Both the position numbers and the translations under genes were made by a program. A stretch of 64,000 nt of DNA, from assembly GCA_964017155.1 (NCBI GenBank), contig OZ024865.1, positions 16,116,877 through 16,180,876 of the forward strand, in the 5' to 3' direction. The stretch's first letter is position 1. The number at the start of each line of letters is the position of its first letter. The notes below the pieces were generated by a model. The model saw only the letters and a list, made by a program, of their open reading frames with translations, was not told where the DNA came from and did not search any database. This DNA comes from Oasisia sp. SBJ-2009. Taxonomy: Eukaryota > Annelida > Polychaeta > Sabellida > Siboglinidae. Of this stretch, positions 44,315-55,576 are shown piece after piece.

Positions 44315-44387
44315 GTCCTTCTCTATAATTAGTGAGTCTACTAAAGGTTACATATTTACCCCCTGTGTGGGAACTTTTACTTCCCCT
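44315..44387 (-). mobile_element. SINE family A, copy 5, left part
   Basis: Tail end of the SINE (minus), from TTCTCTATAATTAGTGAGTC to TTTACTTCCCCT. It is interrupted here by the TAGTGGGGCGG element and resumes at 53298. The last three bases, CCT (44385-44387), are the target duplication. Confidence 0.85.
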
Positions 44388-46370
44388 TAGTGGGGCGGCA
44401 TAGCTAACCTATTGTTAATTTTGTGATACAAGCACCAAATTTTGTATACACATAGCTTAATATATTTCGAAGAAATTGGGACATTGCAAATTACCATGGC
44501 AGCCATTTTCCAAAATGGCTGCCAGCGACTATTGGCATAGAACATTTTTGCCACCCCCAAGCTGCGGTTTCCATGTTTTCAGGACAACAAATATTGTATA
44601 CATAAAGAAACAGTGGAAAATAGGTTTATTTCAATGTAACGCAATAATAAATGAAAGAAAATGCAACAACATGGCAAGATTTTCTCTCCGTGTTATATTA
44701 ATAACTTGATTAAGCCATAGCCGTAACAGTACAGTTATGTGTGAGCATAGACCATGTAACAATGTTCAGTGAATGTACTGAAGCCATTAAAGGACAAAAA
44801 AAGGCTACGGTTTCGTGTCATACACCTAATAGAATTTATACAAAGTAACAATTTCCACATACACTCAATTTTTTTACGTCAGCCGTTTACTCAGAATGTG
44901 ACTTTAAAGTCTACAATTCTAACGAAATCCACGATGGTCTAAACGCCGCCATAGGTGAAGGGTTAACTTGGCTTGGTCATTCAGCGCGCGGCATTCTATA
45001 TCTCTGCTGAAGCCGGTCAGCTTCCTGCGACGTTGTTAAGGGTCAACAACTTCGAGTCTTCGACAGTTCGTTCAGTTGGCGTGACATCTAGCAGCTGCTT
45101 ATAGACGTATATCTAAATATGTGGTTAAATCTATGGTAAACTTGAGTAATTATGCCTTAGTGTTCGGCATACGGTTGCAATAATAGTTGAAACAACCGGT
45201 AGTATTGAAGCAATGGATTCACATTGGTGATTTGCGGGCGTACTGTTTGGAATCCCTCCAGTCCAAATACAGTTCACTTTGCTCGGTCCTTTTTGAGGAG
45301 AAATGCTTTGAAGTAGACATGTATCACCAGTTGATGGGATGATTTCAGCGATAATAATAATAGACAACTTTATATTTACCGTCATCAGCATGTTACGCGT
45401 GTTGCCGAGTTGCAGCCATTTCATGACAACAGCCAAACCCCATGCAGGGAATCTGCGTGGAGAGGGTCTCACCGTCGTGACGTCATTCTTCGTCTAAGAT
45501 GGGGTAGCGCATAGTATTTGGATGGCTGGCTGTTAAAAAATATGTTTCTGGTAAACCGCTGGCGTTAAAAAATTGAATATATTAGTGGGGCGGATATGTG
45601 AAATTGGTGTGCACTTCCGGAAAGAAGCATGAAACTTTGTCCTAGGGGGGTTTTGGGTATGCTGATTTTAAAAATTGCGGGAACCACGACGTCACTCCCA
45701 ACGGTTCCCGCCCAAAATTAAGAAATTCAAAATGGCCGCCACAAAACACGTTTTTGCCCATAAAATGGCTCTAAGTGCTCCGATTACCATGATCTTGATG
45801 TCTATTCCTATGTTTTTAAGGTCAAGGAATCCAATAAAACACATTTGAAAACTCATAACATACATCTTCATGGTGAAAAAAGGTTTAAATGCTCATAACA
45901 ATAATTTTTCACAGCAACATATCTGTACGTATATGATTTGCACTTCCCACTTTGTAAAACCAATTTACGTTGTTACATATCCGCCCCACTACTTGAATTT
46001 AACACCATGTTTATTTATATGCACTTGGTAATTGTGTTAATATACAATAAACACCAACTTTCTTTAAATCTGATTTTGTTTTATTAAAAATAACAAATAA
46101 ACGCTCATAACTTCAATTTGTTTGCAATAGTGTATGTAAGTACCGATTACCATCTTAGTACCAATGTTAAGGAATCTGATTGTGTGTCGTACATTATGAT
46201 AAATGGACACATATGCCATAGAACTAAATGACTTGAACAAGTTCCAAGAATTACCACCAGGGGTTGCGGATTGTTCCAGTCGCCTATATTCTCAGTACTA
46301 TTCAGCTATGAAGTGAAACCATGTGCTGAGGTTACGGCAAAAGTGTTTCTTTAAAACATTATCAAATTAA

Positions 46371-48490
46371 TCATCTTCTTACAAGCTTCTTACTCTCGGT
46401 TACACTGTCCCGAACAGAAGCACAACTGTGTACATGGCAATTTGCCTTGACACACTTGCATCTTTTAGTGCAATCCTTTTTACATCCACATTTTAACAGG
46501 TCTTGACATCCTTTGGCTGGAAGAGTGGTCCGGCATGGAGTCCATGGAGAATCATCTTTCGCTCTCTCTTCCAGCCCCATAACTCTGGTGATGGAACATT
46601 GGGCTCTCCTATAAGTGACTGGCCCCAGATATGCCCTGCCTGAAAAACAGCCCTTTTCACATGCTGTTCTAGGGCATGTAATGTTGGAGGAATGTTTTCC
46701 ATCTTTAGGTTATGAGTGAACAACTGCTTCCTGGCTTCATTCACATGGCTAAGTGCTGATGTTCGCTGATACAAAAGAACAACTTATCTTTCTATTTGCT
46801 CCAATTCGTCTGGGGATATCTGAGTTGGTGCACGTGATAAACGAAGGAAAGTAGGTGTGAGCTGAGGCATACTACGCCATACAGCCCAAGCTGTTTTCTT
46901 TCCAATTCCATAGAAGGCGGAAACAGTATCATATCCTGATATCGCATGCAAGAACAGAAGACCCCATTAGTTTAGAACCATGGCCAAATGCTACCCATAT
47001 TTCGCAATCCTTTAAGACATTTGACACAGCTATTGCAAGAACCACCACGTCGGTATCTGTTGCATGTATCATCAGCTTGGCAAATCCTTGATGGAACGAA
47101 CGGGAAGCGTGAAACAGTTGCCGTGTGTCTGCTTCTTCATGAGTGCAGGACAAGTCGGAGAGGTCGGCTATGGGAGATGAAACAGCGTTCTTGCCATGTG
47201 TGGAGATGACTAGCTTGCGTTGAGGGGTTGAAACTCCTGTATTGCATTGGCTAGATGTTGCAACAGACTCTCTTTGGTTGAATCACAATGAAGGAAGTTA
47301 TTCCAGTTACCAGGAATGTTAGTGTTGTTGGCAACCCGGAGATGGTTACCAGCTCCACGGTTCTGTCGTGTTTGTGCCTTTAGGCTGTCCTCCTTATATA
47401 CATCCCAAACAACATCCAAACAACCAACGTCTTGTAGCATGCGTTCTAAATAGGGCAAGAATACCAGTTGTGAATTGTCCTGGAATGTGTTGACAGGAAC
47501 CTTCGACTTCTTTGGATCAAGTGTGTGCACAAGGGCAGCACCATCGACGATCTTGCCATCAACATTTGGTGCAGATTCCAGTTGAGGTACCAATGATTCC
47601 AAACATTCCATCAAGTCAGATTTGTTTATATGGTGCATGATGCAATTTGTTGCCAACGATGGAGGCCAGGCATGATTTTCATGCATGAAGAAGTCATCCA
47701 TATTACTGTCTCTAGCTTGGCAAGATATATACACCCGTGAGAAGAGATGAACATCATTATGTAGGTTGGAGATTTTAGAAGCGGACTTCGCAGGTTTCTT
47801 TTCCGAACTAGAATTTAACACAGGTAGACTGTTCTTATGTATGGTGTCATTGAAGTGGTATTGGCATTGACACGCTCCGCAACAAAATTCCGGTATTGTG
47901 TTTTGCCAATGTCTTCTGCAGTCTTTATTGTATTCACCACGCTAGCGGGCATTATCCGTTTGGTGTCAAGCATGTAGGGATCTTTGCTTGTATCTGCAAA
48001 GGGGTTGCCAAGTTCCTCCATCACATCAGTGACACTCTTGACTTGAGATAGGAACGTCTTCTGTACACTTGGTATCTGTTCATGGTGGCGATCTGTGTCC
48101 TTCTTTTTCATAGAATGTTTGTCATCATACTCCGTCAAAATCTATCTGTTTCTGGACCTGCCACCATCCAGCCTGTCAGTGCGGCTTCCTTTTCTGTGAC
48201 ACATATTACGCCTACGTCTCCTTTCACCATTGCATTAAGCTGTTCATGAACTTGGTCATGGGCTAGTGTCGAGAACTTGTGCATTGTTTTCTGTGTAACA
48301 TAGTTGCCCTTGAGGAACTCCGCATGAGTCGTAGGGCTGTTCACTTCCAGGGTAAGTAGATCTCTTACACGAACCGTCATCCAGCGAGCATAGTGGCAGT
48401 GGTCAAGAGCGAACATCCATGGAATAATCTTTCCAAGTGATTCCGCGTATGGAACAACGTTTTGTTGACGCTGCGATCTAAGGAACTGTA
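46371..48490 (-). pseudogene. XPG/FEN1-like nuclease + Cys-rich-tail protein of the inner element (5'-truncated)
   Basis: Broken minus-strand frames read in order: GKIIPWMFALDHCHYARW (about 48440), HDQVHEQLNAMVKGDVGV, HHEQIPSVQKTFL (about 48080), VDGAALVHTLDPKKSKVPVN (about 47550), VVWDVYKEDSLKAQTRQNRG (about 47400), HEEADTRQLF (about 47145), TDTDVVVLAIA (about 47050), GYDTVSAFYGIGKKTAWAVW (about 46930), VKRAVFQAGHIWG (about 46640), then a Cys-rich tail LLKCGCKKDCTKRCKCVKAN (about 46500-46440). Asp..., VWD...LK...R, EEAD, DTD and G.DTVS.F.GIGKK parallel the XPG/FEN1 catalytic acids and helix-two-turn-helix. The N-terminal region is lost at the arm boundary. Confidence 0.7.
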
Positions 48491-48492
48491 GG

Positions 48493-48760
48493 AAGTTTTT
48501 CAGGCAGGATATATCTGGGTTCCATCACCAGATTTATGGGGCTGGGAGACAGCGAAAGATGATTCTCCATGGACACCATGCTGGACCACTCTTCCAGAGG
48601 CAGCCATAGGATGTCAAGACCTGTTAAAATGTGGATGTAAAAAGGATTGCACTAAAAGATGTAAGTGTGTCAAGGCAAATCTGCCATGTACATAGTTGTG
48701 TGTTTGTGTTCGGGACAGTGTAACCGAGAGTAGGAAGCTTGTAAGAAGATCAATAATTTG
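48493..48760 (+). pseudogene. Inverted duplicate of the nuclease gene's 3' end (Cys-rich tail)
   Basis: The right arm repeats, in opposite orientation, the coding region from the AGHIWGQSL area through the Cys-rich tail; plus-strand translation gives LLKCGCKKDCTKRCKCVKAN followed by LPCT. It lacks about 30 bp present in the left arm. The Cys spacing (CGC...C...CKC......C) resembles CXC/TCR-type zinc-binding domains. Confidence 0.7.
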
Positions 48761-49828
48761 ATAATATTTTAAAGGAACACTTTTGCCGTAACTTCAGCAC
48801 ATGGTTTCACTTCATAGCTGAATAGTACTGAGAATATAGGCGACTGGAACAATCCGCAACGCCTGATGGTAATTCTTGGAACTTGTTCAAGTTATTTAGT
48901 TCTATGGCATATGTGTCCCTTTATCAGAATGCACGACACACAATCAGATTCCTTAACATTGGTACTAAGATGGTAATCGGTACTTACATATGCTGTTGCA
49001 AACAAATTGAAGTTATGAGGGTTTTTTTGTTTTATTTTTAATAAAACAACATCAGATTTAAAGAAAGTTGGTGTTTATTTATTATAGACACAATTGCCAA
49101 GTGCATACATAAACATGGTGTGAAATTCAAGTAGTGGGGCGGATATGTAACAAGGTAAATTGGTTTTACAAAGTGGGAAGTGCAAATCATATACGTACAG
49201 ATATGTTGCTGTGAAAAATTATTGTTATGAGCATTCATTTTTTTTTCACCATGAAGATGTATATTATGAGTCTTCAAATGTGTTTTATTGGATTCCTTGA
49301 CCTTAAAACATAGGTATAGACCTCAAGATCATGGTAATCGAGGCACTTAGAGCCATTTTATGGGCAAAAACGTGTTTTGTGGCGGCCATTTTGAATTTCT
49401 TAATTTTGGGCGGGAACCGTTGGAGTGACGTCGTGGTTCCCGCAATTTTTGAAATCAGCATACCCAAAACCCCCCTAGGACAAAGTTTCATGCTTCTTTC
49501 CGGAAGGGCACAACTCAAGCAAAAATTGTTACATATCCGCCCCACTATATGTGGAAATTGTTACTTTATATTAACTCTATTAGGTGTATGCCACGAAACA
49601 GTTAACTTGTTTTTGTCCTTTAACTATGCTATTTAGGTTACTTGAGAATGTCATGTTATTGTTGCATACTATTTGAATCATTCTATTAGTACATCTTGAT
49701 CTTGTGACAACTTGAAAACTTCCCATGGATCATAGCGTGGCTCTTTAATGTTTGAGTAAAAGAGACATCTTAGAGTCAGCTGGCACATTCTCCCTCACAG
49801 AAGCAGAGGCCTGAAGTGCAGCCTTCTT

Positions 49829-52380
49829 TCACCTGCAGCGCTTTATGCAGCCACTCTTGCCGCCACAATAGATCAGCTCGTGGCATGATTTTGATACTTG
49901 TGGCAATGTAGTCCAGTGGATCTCATATATTCCTTTTGTCTTTACCCACCCCCAGTTAGTTGGTGATGACAACACAGGGTCTGTTAGCAGTGTCTTCACC
50001 CATATGTGACCACCCTGGTAGACTGCTCTCTTGGCATGCTCCTCTAGAACAGCTCGGGTAGACGGGATTTGCTGGACCGAGTTGTTTCGTAGAAAGAGCT
50101 TCCTTGTTGCATGGTCCACCTTGGTGCAGGTGCTGGTTCTGTCAAACTGAAGTATGACAAACCTCTAAATTATGTTCACTGCATCATCGGGGATCTCCTT
50201 TGGTCCATCTGCAAGCACCAGTAGTGCATCTATCAGTTCCGGCAATGACTTGCATGTTGACCATGCTATCTTCTTTCCATGTCCAGCAAGTCTGGATACA
50301 GTGTCGCATGGAACATTGGTAGGGTACATGACATCTCTGGTCCAAGGCTTGCAACTATTTGGTGGGCTGCCAGGTAGCGAAAGCTCTTGCCAGTTCCGAA
50401 TGCTAGCCACAATTCACATGAGCAATGGGAATGAGCAATTTGTGGTTGTGGCCATGCTGTACAGCATGTGGTACGTGCAGTATACGACTATGAGCTTCTT
50501 CGTGGCTGTATGGGACCGGGGTGTGGACATCATGCAACAGCTGTGTGCTGAGCACCCACTTCCCATCGGTGAGGACAACTTCCTTGTCTTCTTTACAGAA
50601 CGCCTGAAGGAGGACATTGGACAGGAAACCGAATAGTTTTGTCTTGTTGCTCTCAGCCCGCAGAACGTTCTGCCAGTTTCCTGGTATGGCAACCTTCCCA
50701 ACCACGCATCTCCTTACACCCTTTCCACGCTTGACTCTTGCTGTGCCTTTCAGGGAGTCATCCTTATAAGTATCCCAAACGAGGTCCACACGTGACACAC
50801 TGCGCAGCTGAGAAGAAATACATTAGTATGAGTACCTGCTAGGCATATTCATCAAATGTCTTGGCAGCTGCTGGCTTCATCATCTGAATGATGGCAGCTC
50901 CATCAAGTATTACACAGCCCGGACCAGGAGTCTTAGTCTGAGATAGAGACAGGTCATCCAAGCATGTCAGAAGTCACCCTTGGTCCCAAGTCGTAACCTT
51001 CCTCCACAAGAAAGCGCTGGTGGTCATGTTTTGTTCTCATGCTGAAAGAAGACTTCCAAATTGCCATATCTCATTTGACTGCTAATGTAGAGTCGTGAGA
51101 ACAGCTTGACATCACTTTTTAGTGATGTCAGCTGCTACTTCTCCTTACCTGCCATCTTTGTTGTTGAGCCAACAAACAGTTTCAACCGATTGTGGTGGAT
51201 TGTGTCATCAATGGGCTTTGTTCTATCCACAACACATTCCTTTGTGAATGTTGGAACTTTTGTTGGTCAATCTTCGGTGTCTTCTTAACAGCCTTGACTG
51301 CTGATGGATCCTCGATCTCTTTGCTGTCAAGGACAAGAAGGTCTGCCCAGTTCTTCCATTACTTTGACGAGTGAGCAGACGTCTTTCCTAAATGCATTTT
51401 GCATGCTTGTTGTCTGGTCATGGTGGAGTATCTCATCATCTTCCCATGAACTGGTGTGCATCTTCAAAGTCCTCAATCAACGCAGCAACCTCGAGGCCAG
51501 CTACCATCCACCGCTGCAGGGCACTAGGGTTGTCTGTAAGACCTACCGTCCCTCCATCTCTCTTGCTGCAAGCATTATTCTGCTCATGTGCTTGATCGAT
51601 GGGAATTGCCGAGAAAACCCGGTTCTCTGGCAACATAAGGGTGTCTTGTTGGTAGTTCAGTAACGTCACGGAGATGAACTGGAATCCAGCGGGCATAGGT
51701 GGTGTGGTCCAGACCAAAGAAACGTTCTGTCAGAGCATCGAGGTACATGCTGAAGCAGGGCTGCCGCTGGGACCACACGTAGTCCAGTAAACACAGCCGC
51801 AATGACATGACTGTTGCCCAAGACTGGAATTGAGGACAGCTCTCTTCCGTCTTTGAGCACCATTCATCAAACCCCAAAGGCTCATCTTCTGTATCTGTGT
51901 CACGGTTATTGTAAGCCCGATACTGCAGGATGTACAACGCAGCCGCTGTTACTTGGTGGGCACGTCTGGTGCGAGCGACATGTGCTGCACGCAAGAAGGA
52001 GTCGGCAGTGCCGGCTGTTGTGAGCTCCGCTTGTACCAGCGCTTCAACCCAGCCACTACCTTGCAACCAATCATCACCCAGGGTCCATCCTTATGATTTG
52101 TGCAGGCCGCTAAACATCACAACAAACGTGTCTTTTCCACACATCTCTGGCCACTTCCACTGGATCTGCTTGGCAATAGGCGTACAAAGGTTGGTCAAAT
52201 GTTACTAGTGGCGTCTGCCCAGCACTGAGATGTTGAACTGCCTTTCTTACTACGTCCATTGAGTGTTTGACCACCGTGTGGGCATTCTCGTTGAACAGGG
52301 GGAGTAGGGCACTCGGGCAGATGACTTTTTCGTCCAGCAGGCTGGTGACTGGCAGCCCAGGCCATGTTGTCCACACACTT
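49829..52380 (-). pseudogene. XPG/FEN1-like nuclease + Cys-rich-tail protein of the outer element (decayed)
   Basis: Same protein family as the inner copy, keeping more of the N-terminus: FDQPLYA then IAKQIQWKWPEMCGKDTFVV (about 52190), FLRAAHVARTRRAHQVTAAA, DALTERFFGLDHTTYARWIP (about 51750), VFSAIPIDQAHEQNNACSKR (about 51600), VILDGAAIIQMMKP (about 50920), DLVWDTYKDDSLKGTARVKR (about 50780), PGNWQNVLRAESNK, YSHEEAHSRIL, LWLAFGTGKSFRYLAAHQIV (about 50370), CDTVSRLAGHGKKIAW (about 50300), HAKRAVYQGGHIW and GGKSGCIKRCR. Frameshifts and stops throughout; the segment with the DTD acids is damaged. It is clearly diverged from the inner copy, so the two are separate lineages. Confidence 0.7.
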
Positions 52381-52386
52381 ATTCAC

Positions 52387-52526
52387 ATAGTTACTACTAC
52401 TACTACCATTACTACTACTATTACCACCACTACTACTACTACTACTACTGCTACTGCTACTGCTACTGCTACTGCGACTGCGACTGCGACTGCGACTGCG
52501 ACTGCTGCCGCTGCCGCTGCCACGGC

Positions 52527-52590
<64 letters not shown>

Positions 52591-52650
52591 ACTAATACAG
52601 TACTACTACTATTACTACTAATAATAATAATATTATTGCTACTACTACTT
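52387..52650. repeat. Compound trinucleotide repeat (ACT/CTG)
   Basis: ACT triplets pass through GCTACT and GCGACT hexamers to about 20 CTG triplets and back to ACT/AAT, inside the outer element upstream of its coding remnants. Confidence 0.9.
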
Positions 52651-52694
52651 TAACATATTTATTTAGCCTATTAATTACATTAATTAATTTAACT

Positions 52695-52725
<31 letters not shown>

Positions 52726-53297
52726 ATTTATATGTTTTATGTTGCTAGGGCCTGTTGTTAGGTTTTTAACTCGGAGACGTGGCGCCTTACATATATTTCT
52801 AAATAGTAATAATAATAATATTAATTATACTATTTTTTATCAATGAGAACTCAACATTCTACATAGGCATAGGTGTGTTACTGTACTTTTCTAAATAAAA
52901 AACAATGTTCGTTGTAGTATCCACCATCTGACAAAATAATACTACGAGAAAAGTTTTCACTGATTCATGGCACTATATAATCAAATTATAATATAAGGAA
53001 ATGACAAATTACTTTGTAAAGTTCCATAGAATTGTGATTGAGTAATTATTTGTATCTCAGGGTATTTAGGATCCTAATTATGTCCATTATTGCAAGTAAT
53101 TTCAATGATTTAGAACGTTTTGACCAACCACTGGCGGCCATTTAAAAAATGGCTGCCACGGTCACTATGGTGCGAATTTGCGATGGCCCAATATCCACGT
53201 TTGTTCATAAGATATCTATCAACATATCTGCCAAATTTGGTGCTTGTATCACAAAATGTACAATTGGTTTGATATGTTGAGCTATGCCGCCCCAGTA

Positions 53298-53466
53298 CCT
53301 GGCATAGACACCAGATAGAAGGGACCGCCGGCTTTAAGTGTCTCTTCCGAAAGACACAGGCAATGTGAGGTGAACGAAATTGCCAAAGTTTTTTTTTTGG
53401 GGGGGGGGTGGAACCACCGTCCCCTCGATTGACAGTCCGGCGCTCTACCGCGCGACCACCGCTCCT
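53298..53466 (-). mobile_element. SINE family A, copy 5, right part
   Basis: Resumes as CCTGGCATAGACACCAGATA and runs to the tRNA-like head (GCGCTCTACCGCGCGACCAC on the plus strand). A T9/G10 run replaces part of the sequence near 53390. Confidence 0.85.
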
Positions 53467-53612
53467 CCAAGACTAGACTGATGAAGCGTCCATCCCTACC
53501 TTTCATAGAACCAAAAAATTGACATATCGCAACACCCGAAATGTTCGCGAACAACATCGCGTCATTTCCGTATTTCCCGCTAAACGTTGACTGATTCACA
53601 ATCACGTCACGG

Positions 53613-53745
<133 letters not shown>

Positions 53746-55139
53746 GGGCAGATCCACATAGGTCATTCTAGGAGGGTTCCTAAATCTTCATTAGCACTCC
53801 TCGAGGCTCGCCAAGAAGATTCCACTCACGGCTGAACCAAATTCACAGGGTCTGTATTCGGCGGTCTGAGTTGGAGCTTCAGCACGACTCCACTGTAGGT
53901 ACGTCAATATAGAATTTAGAAATAGGCTTACATGAAAGGTAATAAGTTACAGATCACATAACTGTTAATTGTATTACGATAGCTTTATTAGACCCAAAGT
54001 TATTGCACTTTAAAGACGGAAAAAAGGCGCAAAATTGATGACATCGGAGGTCGGGAGAAGGATGTGTCGCTGGCCATTTTCACCGACCTCCCCACATCGG
54101 CCACGACTTCTGGGTCAGCCTATGAACACTGACGGCAGTATCAGTGGCGTATTTAAGGGATATTGGCCCTTTGGCTTCGGAAATATGTTTTATAACGTAT
54201 TTTGAATAATGCATTAGCCACTAGGTGGTGTGTGACGAAAGATCAAGGTTAGATATAATATAATGTGCAAATTAGTAAATTTTCCATTGGAAAACAGTGT
54301 TTTTAAAAATAATGTAACTTTTCAAAACATAACAGTATTATGTATGTGTCGAGATAGGTAGAAATGGAATAATAATATTATTCATATTTGGCTTTGACCT
54401 GACCTTGACATTGAAAATGTGATAGCCTTCTCTGTAACGTTACGTATATATATGGTCCTACGGTACAAAGTTGCAACATTTTATGTTATAGCCGCCCGCA
54501 GAAATTGCCGTGATAATATTGAAACGCATGAATGTTTCCCTTTGGGCGGCCAGATAATATCTCAATACTATTATCTCACGCTCGTGCACCAGACCAACAA
54601 CAACGGGTAAGTAGTTGGCCGCACAAAAGCCTTCTTCTTTGTAACCCATAGTTTTGCGGTGACAAGGTTCTGGGGAAGGCTATAGCGATGCTCCTGTATT
54701 AATACGTCCATTGTCAAATGTAATTGCCAGTCATTCCAATAACTTCCTACAGTTTCTATTGAAGCAGAAAAACCACCTAATAATCTACCAATACGTACAC
54801 GTGGGAAGTACATTTAAGTAATGTATCTTCTGCATATCTTGAAGATGTGAATGAGAGAATAGTGCAGTGCGTACAAACATGGACACGCACTAATGCATCA
54901 CAACAGGCACGGGTTTGTTACTCAAGGCTATCTGGACGACGCTAGACCCGGAATATCCTACGGCTACACGCGACCTCGTTGTATTCAGTCAGTCAGGACC
55001 AATGAAAAGCAACAGTTGGCTTTCACCAATTTGCTATCACGGAAACAACACTTCCGTCTACGTTGTCGTTGATCCATGTCTATGAAGCAGACACTGCTAC
55101 GTCTGAGTTAGTCTCACTGTGCAGTAGTGGTCTACCACG
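53746..55139 (+). other. Intergenic region and presumed promoter of the matrix-protein gene
   Basis: No repeat or gene recognised. The last few hundred bases are less AT-rich and end in the short 5' UTR before the ATG at 55140. No TATA box evident. Confidence 0.4.
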
Positions 55140-55576
55140 ATGCAGGTGGATGTGACTGGGGTGTTTGTGTTGGCGGTTGTAATCGTCACATCTCGGGCTC
55201 AGTTGACTGACATCGCCGGGTCGACGTCGGTGTCTGTGAGTCCGACTGACGCGACGTGTGGCCGGACGTCGGCCGACAGCTACTGCCGGGTCGACGTCGC
55301 TGCCGACGCCGGCTGTGTCGTCCACACATGCAAGACTGTGTGCGAGGAAAAAGGCGAACAGCCAACGTACACAGATCTTTTGCGAGGTGTCACTGGCTTC
55401 AACCATGACGGCAGTGTCACGAAAACGACGAAGGACATTGGTGATGGTGACGTCACTGTGGCCGTCTTTAATAAGATGACACGTATGGCGTATTTGAGGA
55501 GGTCAATAAATATGACGTCACCTAACGAGTTCACGCTGACTTTCATGATAAGACCCGATGAAATGGATGGAGAAAG
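55140..55576 (+). CDS. Matrix-protein gene exon 1
   Basis: Residues 1-146: signal peptide VTGVFVLAVVIVTSRA, the laminin-N-like Cys cluster, and the start of the LamG-like region (FTLTFMIRPDEMDGE). Donor AAAG|GTAAGC; ends in phase 2. Confidence 0.9.

Larger units (their letters stand above)
45583..49547 (-). mobile_element. Inner TAGTGGGGCGG element (AcademX-like) with 1-kb inverted arms
   Basis: 3965 bp from TAGTGGGGCGGATATGTG to ACATATCCGCCCCACTA. TAT is duplicated (45580-45582, 49548-49550), while the unoccupied Kolobok site reads GTATATGTGG with one copy. The arms 45583-46645 and 48493-49547 are near-complete mirrors; each also contains a second copy of the terminal motif in reverse (CCGCCCCACTA at 45981-45991, GTAGTGGGGCGG at about 49133), bounding a roughly 410-bp sub-block. 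The unique centre (46646-48492) carries minus-strand coding remnants. Confidence 0.85.
44791..49619 (+). mobile_element. Kolobok-like THAP/TTAA element, copy D, split by the inner element
   Basis: TTAA flanks at 44787-44790 and 49620-49623. The left part is 44791-45582 and the right part 49548-49619; together they rebuild the same roughly 860-bp element as copies A-C. It carries a unique short insertion near 45250 (GAATCCCTCCAGTCCAAATA). Confidence 0.85.
44388..53297 (-). mobile_element. Outer TAGTGGGGCGG element (AcademX-like), with nested insertions
   Basis: The ends read TAGTGGGGCGGCATAGCT (44388) and AGCTATGCCGCCCCAGTA (to 53297). The inverted similarity runs inward for at least 160 bp (TTTTGTGATACAAGCACCAA and CCATTTT..AATGGCTGCCA in both). 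CCT is duplicated at 44385-44387 and 53298-53300, whereas intact SINE copies have one (CCCCTGGCATAG). Without nested DNA it is about 4.1 kb. The minus strand from about 52380 to 49829 carries its decayed coding region. 3-bp duplications, 5'-TA ends and an XPG-like nuclease are the combination I recall for AcademX transposons; that assignment is an inference. Confidence 0.8.

Noticed and set aside
46988..47209. Plus-strand open frames opposite the transposon coding regions (also 50172-50636, 51304-51663)
   Set aside because: The recognisable conserved motifs are all on the minus strand; these are antisense shadows.
45583..49547. CACTA/EnSpm transposon, because CACTA and 3-bp duplications are seen
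   Set aside because: The orientation is reversed: the element starts TAGTG and ends CACTA, and the encoded protein is XPG-like, not a CACTA transposase.
54419..54813. Small open frames upstream of the matrix-protein gene
   Set aside because: Short, overlapping on both strands, no motif or splice support.
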